Source: Actinomycetota bacterium (GTDB lineage: Bacteria; Actinomycetota; Geothermincolia; Fen-727; Anoxymicrobiaceae). From it: a stretch of 64,000 nt of DNA. Position numbers and translations under genes: made by a program. Under the pieces are notes generated by a model, which saw nothing but the letters and a program-made list of their open reading frames with translations, had not been told where the DNA came from and did not search any database. Positions 34,168-43,415 of the stretch are shown here, one piece after another. Location of the stretch: the NCBI GenBank assembly GCA_018831265.1, contig JAHJCO010000035.1:39678-103677 (forward strand), read 5' to 3'. Positions within the stretch are counted from its first letter, which is position 1. Each line of letters starts with the position of its first letter.

Positions 34168-35448
34168 ATGGACGGTGCCGCTCTAGACACGGATACGTCC
34201 GGGGCACTGGTGAAGGTGGACGTCGACGAGCTCACCAGGGGGCTCTACTACTGCATGCACTGCAGCCTTTGCAAGGCGGTGCTTCCATCGGAGGTCGGCA
34301 GCGACCGCTTCTCCGAGGTCTGCCCCCCGGGCGCCCGCTACAGGTTCGATGCCTTCTTCGGTTCGGGGAGGGCGGGCTTCTACAGGGCCTTCTTCACCGG
34401 CGAGTTCGGTTTCGATGAATCGCCGAGGCTCCCCGAGGTCGTCTACAGCTGCCAGAACTGCGGGAGCTGCAGCATCTCATGCCGCTACACCTCGGCCATC
34501 GGCCAGGTCGACCTGGAGAGGGCCACGGAGATCATGAGGGCCAGGTGCGTGGAGGAAGGCCTCTCCCCGGTGGAGCACTCCCTGATGGTCCAGAGCATGA
34601 GGCAGGAGGACAACGTCCTCGGTGAGCCCAAGGCGGCCAGGGGCGACTGGGCCGAAGGCCTCGGGCTCAAGGACATCAACAGCGAGAAGGCCGAGATACT
34701 CTTCCACGCCGGCTGCAGGTACTCCTATGACGCCGACCTTCGCTCCGCGGTCAGGGACGCCGCCGGAGTCCTCGTCGCGGCCGGGCTCGACGTGGGGATC
34801 GCGGGGAAGGACGAGGCCTGCTGCGGCGGAAGGGCGTACGAGGTCGGCTACCAGGGCGAGCTGGTGAAGTACGCGGACGACATGGCCTCCAGGATCAGGG
34901 CGTCCGGCGCCACTACGGTGGTCACGCCCTGCGCCGACTGCTACTACACCTTCCGGCGGCTCTTCCCTCTGGTCGGCCGGCCGCTGGAAGTCGAGGTGCT
35001 CCACATCAACGAGATGATTGCCAGGCTCATCGCGAAGGGCGTCATCACCTTCAAGGAGATGGTCCCGCTCCGCGTCACCTACCACGACCCCTGCCACATC
35101 GGCCGGAAGATGTACCCCGAGTTCATGTACGAGGTTCCCAGACTCATACTCGGAGAGATCCCGGGGGTGGAGCTGGTGGAGATGGAGAGGATAAGGGACT
35201 GCACATGGTGCTGCGGCGCCGGAGGGGGGGTCCTCGAGGCCTACCCCGAGTTCAACGACTGGACCGCGGGGGAGCGCGTGGCCGAGGCGCTGTCCACCGG
35301 GGCCGACGCGCTGGTCAGCTCGTGCCCCTGGTGCGAGAGGAACTTCATCGACGCGGTGGCCGGCGCCGGTGCCGGCATGCACGTCTACGATGTCGTCGAG
35401 CTGGTCGGCGCTGCGATGGGAGGTGTCCAGGATGGGAATCGCAAGTGA
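34168..35448 (+). CDS. Fe-S protein with CCG domains (HdrD/GlcF type), set 2
   Basis: 426 aa, ATG at 34168 with AGGAGGGAG upstream. N-terminal ligand sites CMHCSLCKAVLPSE and CQNCGSCSISCRYTS. CCG domain 1 has EACCGGRAYEVGY and TPCADCYYTFRRLF; domain 2 has HDPCHIGR, TWCCGAGGGVLEA and SCPWCERNF. Same family as the gene at 29058. Electrons probably pass from the FAD oxidases next to it to a quinone or disulfide, or via ETF. Its stop codon overlaps the next gene's start by 17 nt. Confidence 0.9.
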   Translation: MDGAALDTDTSGALVKVDVDELTRGLYYCMHCSLCKAVLPSEVGSDRFSEVCPPGARYRFDAFFGSGRAGFYRAFFTGEFGFDESPRLPEVVYSCQNCGSCSISCRYTSAIGQVDLERATEIMRARCVEEGLSPVEHSLMVQSMRQEDNVLGEPKAARGDWAEGLGLKDINSEKAEILFHAGCRYSYDADLRSAVRDAAGVLVAAGLDVGIAGKDEACCGGRAYEVGYQGELVKYADDMASRIRASGATTVVTPCADCYYTFRRLFPLVGRPLEVEVLHINEMIARLIAKGVITFKEMVPLRVTYHDPCHIGRKMYPEFMYEVPRLILGEIPGVELVEMERIRDCTWCCGAGGGVLEAYPEFNDWTAGERVAEALSTGADALVSSCPWCERNFIDAVAGAGAGMHVYDVVELVGAAMGGVQDGNRK

Positions 35449-36886
35449 GGTATTCGAGCGGCTCGCCGGGACCGTCGGCCCCGGGGGCCTGATCACCGAC
35501 CGGGGGACCCTCGAGAGTTACGCCGCCGACGCGGGGTCACCCGTTATGATCGAACCAAGGGTGCCCGCGGCCGCGGTCAGGCCGGGGTCCTTCGAGCAGG
35601 TGGTGGAAGTCGTGAGGACCCTCAGCGACTTCAAGGTACCGACCGTTCCGCGCGGATGCGGTCTCGACTATCACGGCAACGCCGTTCCCCTGGTCGAGGA
35701 CTCGGTCGTGGTGGACCTCTCGGGGATGACGGGGGTCCCGGACCTGAAGGCGAGTGCGGAGGGCGGGATGTACGCGGTCGTGGAGCCCGGGGTCACCTTC
35801 GAGATGCTGCAGTCGGTGCTCGATGAGAAGGGAATGCGTATCCCGATGCCCGCCAGGCGCCCCGCCTCGGCGACCATCATCTCGACGTACGCGAACAATC
35901 ACCCCACCTTCAGGAGCTCATGGCAGGGGAACTACAACTTCCCCATGATAATACCGACCGTGCAGCTGGTGACGGCGGGTGGCTCCGTCATTGAGTCGGG
36001 TGGCTTCCACACCGGAGCGATGACCATATCCAGCACCGGCATGGGGCTGGACAGGATCCCCTACGGGTCGCTCGGCACGGGGGGGATCATCACGGCGGCG
36101 GCGGTGCTGTTCGAGAGGAAGCCCCGGATCAGGAAGATAGCCTTCGCGCGGTTCGAAGAGCTCGCCGACGCGTGCGCGGCCTCGAAGAGACTGCTCCGGT
36201 ACTCGTCGAAGGAGATCGGCGAGACACACCTGATACTCGACGGCGTCTGCATGTCCAGCCTCCTGTCCGGCTCGAGGGCCGAGTTCGAGTCCGCGAAGAA
36301 GCGCCTGGACGGGTGGACGTACGTGGTCTGTTTCTCCGGCGACGACGAGGAGTGGATCTCCATCCAGGAGAAGCACCTCGGGGAAGTGGCCGACGAGCTG
36401 CGGTTCGAGTTCACGGGGGAGCTGGGGAGGTTCGAGGCGGCCCCAATGCTGCTGAAGGAGCTGCAGATGCCCGAAAGGGTCGGCGAGGTCCACGGGTACG
36501 CCCCTCACAACCGTCTCGAGTTCTACACCGTCTTCTCCAGGATACCCAGGTACGACGGGATCATCAGGGCGGCCCTTCGCGCGCACGGTTTCGAGAAGCA
36601 GCCGGGCGTATTCGTGCTCCCCATCGAGCAGGCCAGGACGTGCTACGTGGAGTACGACATCTTCTTCGATCCCGGCGACCCCGGCGAGGTATCGAGGTTG
36701 AGGGCGACGCTCGAGGAGCTCTACCCGAAGCTGTTCGCCGCGGGCGCTTTCTTTGCACGCAGCGACTACCCCCTGATAAACGACCTGATGCGCGAAGCTG
36801 CGCCCGGGTACTACGAGCTGGTGGACGAGATAAAGGAGATCCTCGACCCCGACAACATATTCAACGCGGGGAGGTTGTTCCGATGA
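35432..36886 (+). CDS. FAD-binding oxidase (VAO/GlcD type), set 2a
   Basis: 484 aa, ATG at 35432 after GGGAGGTG. FAD-domain entry is PGSFEQVVEVVRTLSDFKVP, then VPRGCGLDYHGN, YAVVEPGVTFEMLQ and GSLGTGGIITAAAVLFERK. The C-terminal DPDNIFNAGRLF closes the VAO fold. Its active-site region differs from 36883 (NNHPTFRSSWQGNYNF in place of the usual Gly-rich stretch), so the two are not redundant copies. Translation is coupled to the Fe-S gene upstream (17-nt overlap) and to the next oxidase (ATGA overlap), strong evidence for a complex. Confidence 0.86.
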   Translation: MGIASEVFERLAGTVGPGGLITDRGTLESYAADAGSPVMIEPRVPAAAVRPGSFEQVVEVVRTLSDFKVPTVPRGCGLDYHGNAVPLVEDSVVVDLSGMTGVPDLKASAEGGMYAVVEPGVTFEMLQSVLDEKGMRIPMPARRPASATIISTYANNHPTFRSSWQGNYNFPMIIPTVQLVTAGGSVIESGGFHTGAMTISSTGMGLDRIPYGSLGTGGIITAAAVLFERKPRIRKIAFARFEELADACAASKRLLRYSSKEIGETHLILDGVCMSSLLSGSRAEFESAKKRLDGWTYVVCFSGDDEEWISIQEKHLGEVADELRFEFTGELGRFEAAPMLLKELQMPERVGEVHGYAPHNRLEFYTVFSRIPRYDGIIRAALRAHGFEKQPGVFVLPIEQARTCYVEYDIFFDPGDPGEVSRLRATLEELYPKLFAAGAFFARSDYPLINDLMREAAPGYYELVDEIKEILDPDNIFNAGRLFR

Positions 36887-38499
36887 CAGAAAAGATCACG
36901 TCGCAGATGCTGGTCTCCGGGCTCGGGGAATCCACCCGGAAGGAGATCCTCGCCCGGATCGAGGCCGTGGTGGGCGCCGAGTGGGTCAGCGACGACCCGG
37001 TCTTCGGGGCGTCGTGGGGAAGGGACCAGTTCTCCAGGATCGACCAGCCCACGTTCTATCCCGATTTCGTCGTCCTTCCCGGCACGACGCTGGAGGTCGC
37101 GGACCTGATGAAGATCGCCAACGAGCACGGCCTGGAAGTGTGTCCGGCCGCCGCGGGCGCGGGGTCGTTCTCGAACCTGCTGATGCACAAGGGTGGGATC
37201 CTCATCGATACCCGGCGCCTGGACCGCATCCTGGAGATCGACGAGGAGGCGATGATCGCCTTCGCGGAGGCGGGCGTGACCCACTCCCGGCTGCAGGTCG
37301 AGGCCAAGAAACGAGGCCTGCGCTGCGACGTGCCCGGAGGACCCTCCAGCAACACCCCCGCTTCCAACCTCTCCCAGACCGGGGAGCACTTCGGCGGCAG
37401 CCGGTACGGCCAGGCGCACCCCAAGATACTGGGCGTGGAGCTGGTCACCCCGACCGGTCGCATCGTCAGGACCGGGATGCTGGCCTTCCCCGGTTCCCGC
37501 GGGGGCACGTACGGACCCGACTGGGACCTCTCGACGCTCCCCAACAACTCCTGCGGGCTTGCCGGGGTCATCACCAGGTACGCGTTCAAGCTGTTCCCGC
37601 TCGGAGACGTGCAGAAGTACCGGAAGCACATGGCGTTCGGGTTCTTCACCGACCTCGGTGACGCGCTCCACGCCCTGTCGGAGATCGCCGTCGAGGACCT
37701 CGCCAAGACGGTCTGCGAGGCCGGGCCGAAGTACTACGCCGGCCTGTCCCCCACCTCGACCCTCGAGGACTACTGGAGGGTCCTCGACGTGATGGTGGTG
37801 AGCGGTGGATACACGACCGTCCTCGCGGTGGAGATGGAGGGCACCACGGAGCAGGTCGCCTACCAGAAGGCTAAGGTCGACGAGATACTGGAAAGGCACA
37901 ACGCCGGCGGGCACGAGTTCGCCTCGCTCTTCGACATGATGTTCAACAAGCCGGTCATGGCGGCGGAGGTGAGGAGTTCCTTCGCGAACCTCCTGGACGC
38001 CGACGTGCCCGAGCACTGGGTCCACCGGGTCGCCGAGCTGTTCGACATCAGCGAGAACGCCTGCAGGGCCTTCTGCGTCGGCGGCCAGATGCTGATGGGT
38101 CCCTTCACCACCATAGAGAAGGGAATCGCGTCCAAGGAGATATTCATGGACATGGCCGAGGAGCGCGGCTACCCCGAGCTGGACAAGGGGCTGTGGGCCA
38201 GCTACGGCGTCGGGCTGAGGGGGAGCAGCGGGAAGCTGCAGGAGCTCGACATCCACTTCGACAGGCTGGACGTAGACTCGCTCAACGCGAGGGACCGGTT
38301 CATGCCCGAGTTCACCAACGAGCTGTGCAAGAAGAAGCTGCTGTTCACGTACCCGTCCATGGCGGCCGCCGCCACCACGCTGGAGTACTTCCTCGGTGAC
38401 GACGGAGTGGCGGTCTGGCTGGGCATACGACACCTCCTCGATCCGAACGGCGTCATGCACAAGCACTTCGCCTTCGATTTCTCGGAGACCGAGATATAG
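36883..38499 (+). CDS. FAD-binding oxidase (VAO/GlcD type), set 2b
   Basis: 538 aa, start in an ATGA overlap with the previous stop codon. Conserved: GRDQFSRIDQPTFYPDFVV, PGTTLEVADLMKIANEHGLEV, PAAAGAGSFSNLL, IAFAEAGVTHSRLQ, and the C-terminal HLLDPNGVMHKHFAFDF. It is closest within this window to the enzyme at 43416 (both have a 'RDQSF/RDQFSR...Y/FYP...VCLPG/VVLPG' entry). No characterised substrate can be named; the tandem with 35432 may form a heteromer as in some flavin alkylphenol oxidoreductases. Confidence 0.86.
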   Translation: MTEKITSQMLVSGLGESTRKEILARIEAVVGAEWVSDDPVFGASWGRDQFSRIDQPTFYPDFVVLPGTTLEVADLMKIANEHGLEVCPAAAGAGSFSNLLMHKGGILIDTRRLDRILEIDEEAMIAFAEAGVTHSRLQVEAKKRGLRCDVPGGPSSNTPASNLSQTGEHFGGSRYGQAHPKILGVELVTPTGRIVRTGMLAFPGSRGGTYGPDWDLSTLPNNSCGLAGVITRYAFKLFPLGDVQKYRKHMAFGFFTDLGDALHALSEIAVEDLAKTVCEAGPKYYAGLSPTSTLEDYWRVLDVMVVSGGYTTVLAVEMEGTTEQVAYQKAKVDEILERHNAGGHEFASLFDMMFNKPVMAAEVRSSFANLLDADVPEHWVHRVAELFDISENACRAFCVGGQMLMGPFTTIEKGIASKEIFMDMAEERGYPELDKGLWASYGVGLRGSSGKLQELDIHFDRLDVDSLNARDRFMPEFTNELCKKKLLFTYPSMAAAATTLEYFLGDDGVAVWLGIRHLLDPNGVMHKHFAFDFSETEI

Positions 38500-38569
38500 C
38501 GGCGCGCGCATGTCCGCCGGTCTGTTCGACCGCGGTCTGCGGCATCCCCGGGGTACAGGGAGGAGCCTG

Positions 38570-40039
38570 ATGAAGAAGGTCATCGTCGTCGGGGCAGGCA
38601 TCGGAGGGCTCGCCTGCGGAGCCCTGCTGGCCAGGTACGGATTTGACGTCGAGGTCCTTGAGCGCAGCACCTTCATAGGCGGCCGGTGCAGCTCGACGGC
38701 CGGGGACGGCTTCGTCATCGACAACTTCATACACGCCTTCTCGATGGGCTCCAGGGGGGCTCTCGGCCGCGTCGCCGGGGAGCTCGGCGAGGACCTGCGG
38801 TTCGTGAGCCGCGATCCGTCGGCGACCGTGATCGACGGCTACCGCGGCCGCATGAAGAGGTTCCCCCAACGCCTGGACATGAGGCCCCAGTGGACCCGCA
38901 TCAGGACGGCCCTGGACATCGGCGTCGGGATCAGAGGCCTGGCGGGAGGTCACCGCCTGTTCCGCGACCTCATGCGCGCCGACGACCCCTTCATCGAGGA
39001 GCGCGACAGGCAGGCACTCTCCGAGTTCCTCCTCGAGTACTCCGACGACCCGCAGTTACTCCGCTGGTTCGGCACCATCTGCTTCCTGCTTCTCGTCCTG
39101 CCCCCCGAGGAGGCCTCTGCGGGCGAGTTCATATACTGCTTCCGGGAGATGTTCCGATGCGCCGACTTCGGGTACGTGAGAGGTTCGACGGGGGCGATAC
39201 CCGGCGCGTATCGCAGGGGACTGGAGAAGTTCGGCGGCACTGTCCGCCTGGGGTGCCCCGTCGAGGAGATACTGTCCGACGGGGGTGAGGTGAGGGGAGT
39301 CCTGGCCGGTGGAGAGGTCAGGTCCGCCGATATCGTGGTCTCCAACGCGGGTATCGCCTCGACCGTCAGGCTGGTCGGAGAGAGGGCTCTGGGCAGCGAT
39401 TACGCCGAATGGGCACGGTCCCTCACCTTCTCCTACGGGGGGGCGATCGTCAGGTACGTGCTGGACGAGCAGGTGCTGGACGTTCCCTTTGTGCTCTACA
39501 TCGCCGACGTGCAGGACCAGGCAAAGCACGAGGCCTTCCTGAAGGAGGGCGGGCTGCCGGAGGACGTCGGGATCTTCATGCCGGTGATCGACCGCTGTGA
39601 CCCGGACCTCGTCCCTCCGGGGAAGCAGCTCCTGATAGCGGGCACGCTGGCGCCCGCGAGCGGCGGATACGCGAAGACGAAGGAGCTTCTGGACATGGTC
39701 GAGGTGCGCCTGTTCTCGCTGTTCCCAGGTATCGAGCGGCACGTCGTCAGGCGGATGGACGTCGCCCCGTGCGAGATAGGCGCAGCCAGCGGCAACGGGG
39801 AGCGCGCCGATATCGTCGGGCTGGCCCAGTCGCCCGGGCAGGTGGGCGCGGACAAGCCCTCGCCGGTGATGCCGGTGGAAGGCCTCTACCTGGTGGGCAC
39901 CGACGCCGGGGCCCGTGGGGTCGGGACCGAGCAGGCGGCCGCCAGCGCCGAGGTGGTCGCCCGCCTGGTTCGACAGGGGTACGGCGCGCCGGGAACGATC
40001 GGGCGCCGGCCGGTGCAGGCCTGGCGGGACCTGCTGTAA
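38570..40039 (+). CDS. Phytoene-dehydrogenase-like FAD oxidoreductase
   Basis: 489 aa, ATG at 38570 with AGGAG upstream. N-terminal VVGAGIGGLACGALLARYG (GxGxxG), EVLERSTFIGGRCSS, and C-terminal LYLVGTDAGARGVGTEQAAASAE are typical of the phytoene desaturase/COG1233 group, which desaturate or reduce isoprenoids and other lipids. It is third in the run of flavoproteins after the CCG protein, 70 nt after the preceding stop codon, and likely in the same transcript. Substrate unknown. Confidence 0.86.
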   Translation: MKKVIVVGAGIGGLACGALLARYGFDVEVLERSTFIGGRCSSTAGDGFVIDNFIHAFSMGSRGALGRVAGELGEDLRFVSRDPSATVIDGYRGRMKRFPQRLDMRPQWTRIRTALDIGVGIRGLAGGHRLFRDLMRADDPFIEERDRQALSEFLLEYSDDPQLLRWFGTICFLLLVLPPEEASAGEFIYCFREMFRCADFGYVRGSTGAIPGAYRRGLEKFGGTVRLGCPVEEILSDGGEVRGVLAGGEVRSADIVVSNAGIASTVRLVGERALGSDYAEWARSLTFSYGGAIVRYVLDEQVLDVPFVLYIADVQDQAKHEAFLKEGGLPEDVGIFMPVIDRCDPDLVPPGKQLLIAGTLAPASGGYAKTKELLDMVEVRLFSLFPGIERHVVRRMDVAPCEIGAASGNGERADIVGLAQSPGQVGADKPSPVMPVEGLYLVGTDAGARGVGTEQAAASAEVVARLVRQGYGAPGTIGRRPVQAWRDLL

Positions 40040-40080
40040 GATAGGTCCGGCCGACCACCATCGAGCGGAGACGGAGGAGC

Positions 40081-40716
40081 ATGGCGAAGCCCGGGGAGGA
40101 AGCCGAAGACGGCACGGAGACGGACAGGCGCGAGTCCATCCTCGAGGCGGCGCGCGACGTGTTCCAGCGCTACGGGTACCGCAAGGCGACGATGGAAGAC
40201 ATCGCCGTGGCGGCGGGGATCACCAGGCAGACGCTCTACAGGTATTTCCGGGGGAAGAAGGTGCTGCTGACCTCCCTGCTGGAGTGGGAGGCGACCAGGG
40301 CGTTGATGTCGAACCTGCCTTCCGACTTCGTCAGCACCGACAGCCGGGACAAGCTCCGCCTCATCTTCCTGTCCATCAACAGCTACCTGGACCGTGACCC
40401 GTTCCTGAAGGGGATCGCGAGGAGAGACCCGGACGTCGTAACGCCCGATGTCATCAGGATAGCCCAGAGGTTCGAGCGCCGCATGACCGAGCTGGTGGCG
40501 CAGCTGCTCAAGGAGGGCATGAGCGAGGGGGTCGTCTACGAGACGGAACCGGAGCTCCTCGCATACGCGCTTGTCAGGCTCCACGAGGCGTTCTTCCTCT
40601 CCGGGTACATAGACGGGAGCAGGTTCGAGCCGGAGGAGATCGTGCGGTTCTTCGACGGGTTCATGGAGAACGCGCTCCCGCCCCGCTGCGAGGGTCCCGG
40701 TCCCGCAGCGGACTGA
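40081..40716 (+). CDS. TetR family transcriptional regulator
   Basis: 211 aa. The N-terminal DNA-binding domain ESILEAARDVFQRYGYRK...TRQTLYRYFRGKKVLL is a standard TetR HTH. The C-terminal ligand-binding part is all-helical and hydrophobic, consistent with a lipid or acyl-type inducer, though not diagnostic. It is the last gene of the etf operon and lies between two copies of the same operator (31648-31680 and 40912-40944), so it is the prime candidate to bind both and to autoregulate the operon. Confidence 0.92.
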   Translation: MAKPGEEAEDGTETDRRESILEAARDVFQRYGYRKATMEDIAVAAGITRQTLYRYFRGKKVLLTSLLEWEATRALMSNLPSDFVSTDSRDKLRLIFLSINSYLDRDPFLKGIARRDPDVVTPDVIRIAQRFERRMTELVAQLLKEGMSEGVVYETEPELLAYALVRLHEAFFLSGYIDGSRFEPEEIVRFFDGFMENALPPRCEGPGPAAD

Positions 40717-40811
40717 GCCGGACCCGGTCCACCCATGGATATCACATCCTCGATCAAACTCCTCTCCGCATCGACCAGGATGCGGACACTGTCTGCTTAT
40801 AGCTTTACTAT

Positions 40812-40836
40812 GTTACATATTACATTCTATTGTAAC
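40812..40836. promoter_or_regulatory. Operator-like palindrome downstream of the TetR gene
   Basis: GTTACATATTACA...CTATTGTAAC with outer arms GTTACA/TGTAAC. It resembles the etf operator half-sites with one base missing from the left one. It lies 55 nt upstream of the -35 box of the ferredoxin promoter, in an AT-rich 200-bp stretch. It may be an auxiliary site for the same regulator. Confidence 0.5.
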
Positions 40837-40890
40837 TTAATAAGCTCTTCGAGTCAACTCCGATTTCCCGCACTAGCACCGGAAAAGCCT

Positions 40891-40944
40891 TTGACTGCAG
40901 CCCGCCTGTGTGTTACAGTTTTATTGAAAATGTAATATAGTATG
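40891..40944 (+). promoter_or_regulatory. Promoter with etf-type operator, upstream of the ferredoxin gene
   Basis: -35 TTGACT (40891-40896), 17-bp spacer, -10 TACAGT (40914-40919). Overlapping the -10 box is GTTACAGTTTTAT (40912-40924), 7 nt, GTAATATAGTATG (40932-40944). Compared with the etf site (GTTACAATATTAC, 7 nt, GTAACATTGTAAC), 10 of 13 and 9 of 13 positions match, and the operator starts at the same offset (2 nt before the -10 box). It drives 41010 and suggests co-regulation. Confidence 0.72.
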
Positions 40945-41009
40945 GTGTTGATTGTGCGGCCGGGGAATCGTATCCCTGCCCGGGCCGCCTCCAGGAAAGG
41001 GTTTCCGTC

Positions 41010-41822
41010 ATGAGCAGGGCACCGCAGCAACGCGCGCTGAGTCCCGACAACACGAGAAGGCTGTTGAAGTTTCTTGGCCTCGGGTACCACTTGACCAAGG
41101 TCCCCCTGGTAACCAGGTTCCATCCCTGGCTCAAGCCGGGCAACACGGACATGAGGTGGGTCCCCATCAACCAGGACATCGAGACGCCCCCGGGAACGCC
41201 CCTTCCCCGGGACCTGGTCGACCTCTTCATCGCTGAGGCGTCCCACCGGGTCGTATTCGATGAATGCGGGTGCAGGCAGGCGTTCGGCTGCAGGCACTAC
41301 CCGGTGGACATCGGCTGCCTCATGATGGGGGACGGGGCGCTCGAGTGCTCCACCGGCCCCGGCAGAGAGGTCGGGGTCGAGGAAGCGAGAGAGCATGCGG
41401 CGCGTGCCATGTCCCAGGGACTGGTCCCCATGATCGGCGCGGCCAGGATCGACGCCTTCCTGTTCGGGGTAAAGAAGGAGCGCAACCGCCTGCTGACCCT
41501 TTGCTTCTGCTGCGAGTGCTGCTGCTGGATGAGGTACCAGCGCAACTCGTCTGTCGCTTCACTGGACCAGGTCTGGCCCAGGCTCGAGGGGGTCAGAGTC
41601 ACGGTGAACGGGTCCTGCACCGGGTGCGGAGTCTGCGTGGACTCGTGCTACATCGGGGCGATGCGCGTGGAAGACGGAATAGCGTCCATGAGCGACCACT
41701 GCCGCGCCTGCGGCCGGTGCGCGACCGTCTGTCCCGAGAACGCGGTCGAGATCAGCATCGACGACCCCCAGTTCCTCGAGAAGACCCGCGAGCGCATCCG
41801 CGGCTACGTGAAGTACGACTGA
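41010..41822 (+). CDS. 4Fe-4S ferredoxin-type protein with Cys-rich N-terminal domain
   Basis: 270 aa. The C-terminal part has two [4Fe-4S] sites (CTGCGVCVDSC and CRACGRCATVCPENAVEI). The N-terminal 180 residues contain further Cys/His groups (CGCRQAFGCRHYPVDIGCLMMGD; LCFCCECCCWMRY), suggesting extra metal or cluster binding. It likely passes electrons in the cytoplasm. It is under a promoter with the same operator as the etf operon, pointing to a role with those flavoproteins. No exact family name is claimed. Confidence 0.85.
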   Translation: MSRAPQQRALSPDNTRRLLKFLGLGYHLTKVPLVTRFHPWLKPGNTDMRWVPINQDIETPPGTPLPRDLVDLFIAEASHRVVFDECGCRQAFGCRHYPVDIGCLMMGDGALECSTGPGREVGVEEAREHAARAMSQGLVPMIGAARIDAFLFGVKKERNRLLTLCFCCECCCWMRYQRNSSVASLDQVWPRLEGVRVTVNGSCTGCGVCVDSCYIGAMRVEDGIASMSDHCRACGRCATVCPENAVEISIDDPQFLEKTRERIRGYVKYD

Positions 41823-41879
41823 TGAGTGCCGGTCCTGTGCCGGGGGAGGCTCCGCCGGCCGGGAAAGAGGAGTTCCGTC

Positions 41880-43364
41880 ATGGAAACGAAAAAGCCGAGG
41901 TCGCCGGCGGCGGCGTTCGTGATCGTCCTGTTGGCATGCACGGTCACCCTTTCAACGAACGGTGCCGCGTTCCAGGCCGCAGAGACCGGCACGGCCGGAG
42001 GCGGGCGAGGATTCGATACGTGGTTCCTGCTGCTGAATCCAGGAGAGGAGGAAGCCCACGCGACGCTGCGGTACATGACGGAAGGCGGGAGTACCGCTGT
42101 CGAGCGCCGGGTGGATGTCGGGCCGGGCGTCCGCGCGTCGGTTTTCGCGGACGAGAGCGTGGAGGGCGTCTCCTTCTCTACGACCGTAGTGTCCGATGAG
42201 CCGCTGGTGGTCGAGAGGGCCGAGTACTTCGAGTACCGTGGAGGGACAACCGGCGGCCACGCGAAACCGGGCGTCATTGAAGCTTCGGGCGAATGGTACT
42301 TCGCGGAAGGCTGCACCGCGGACGGTTTCTCGACGTGGCTGCTGGTCGAGAATCCCGCGGACGGGACCGCGACCATCGATGTGACGTTCATGCGCGAGGG
42401 GGGTGGGGAGATTGTCGAGAGGTACGGGATTGCTCCCATGTCCAGGTTCACGCTGGACCTGGGTTCGGTGCCCGGCCTCGGCCGGGCCAACGTCTCGATG
42501 CACCTCACCTCCGACCGGCCGGTCATCGCCGAGCGTGCGATGTACTTCGCGTACGCCGGCCGGATCGAGGGGGGCGACGTCGTCACCGGGGCCACGGCCC
42601 CTAGTTTCGACTGGCGCTTCGCCGAGGGATACTCGGGCGGAGGCTTCGACACTTGGGTCCTGTTGATGAATCCCAATGACCGGCCGTTGCGCGCCCAGGT
42701 TTACCTCGACACCGGCGATACTTGAGGCAGCAGGCTGGTCGAGGTCCAGTTGGGACCGCACGGCAGGGCTACCGTCAAGGCGGATGACTACGTGGAGAGC
42801 GACGAGTTCGCGATCGATGTGAGCTCCTGGGTCGATCCCTGGGAGGACTCCGAGCCGATTGTAGCGGAGCGGGCCATGTACTTCGACTACAACGGTATCG
42901 AGGGCGGGCACCAGGCGCTGGGTGCAGTCGACTGGTCGACCTGCGTCTTCGACGAGGCGGAGGCCGGTGGCAGGCCGGGGGGCGCAGGCTTCCACGACTG
43001 GTACGAGTTGTACTTCGCGGAAGGCTGCACCGGTGAGGGATTCGACGAGTATATCTGCCTGTACAACCCCGGTTCCATGACGACCCCCAGAGTGGCCCTC
43101 GAACTGATAGACGATTCCGGCCGACATGAGACCTACGAGTACGTGCTCCCACGGAACGGCCGCACAACCGTGAGGGTGGACGATCTGGCGGCCGGCAGGA
43201 ACGTCTCTGCCAGGATAAAGGTGGTCGAAGGTAATACTACGATCGTCGCGGAGCGGTCGATGTATTTCGACTACGGCGACGGAATACGCGGAGGCAGCGT
43301 CGCTCCCGGTGTTCCGCGACCCGCGCTGGAATGGCATTTCGCAGAAGGCTACTCGGGCTTGTAG
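41880..43364 (+). pseudogene. Exported repeat-domain protein with internal UGA and truncated end
   Basis: Start ATG 41880, signal peptide (AFVIVLLACTVTLSTNGAAFQA), then units of about 100 residues of the type 'WYFAEGCTADGFSTWLLVENP...AERAMYFAY'. A UGA stop at 42723-42725 interrupts a unit after YLDTGDT; the same frame continues directly (GSRLVEVQLGPHGRATVKAD) for another 213 codons. The frame then ends at a TAG after WHFAEGYSGL, the first ten residues of a further unit. Two disruptions in one repeat protein indicate decay, unless UGA is read through. The same unit type builds the amidase at 55530. Confidence 0.75.
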
Positions 43365-43415
43365 CCATGCGATCGGGCCGGGCCGGCCACCCGATGCACA
43401 GGCGGGTGCCGTGTC

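Noticed and set aside
40735..40935. 66-codon plus-strand frame in the AT-rich gap after the TetR gene
   Set aside because: Codon use differs from all neighbours, there is no ribosome site, and the region is occupied by operator palindromes and a promoter.
42723..42725. UGA as a selenocysteine codon
   Set aside because: No obvious SECIS hairpin follows, the gene family does not use Sec, and the position is a plain beta-repeat segment; nonsense mutation is simpler.
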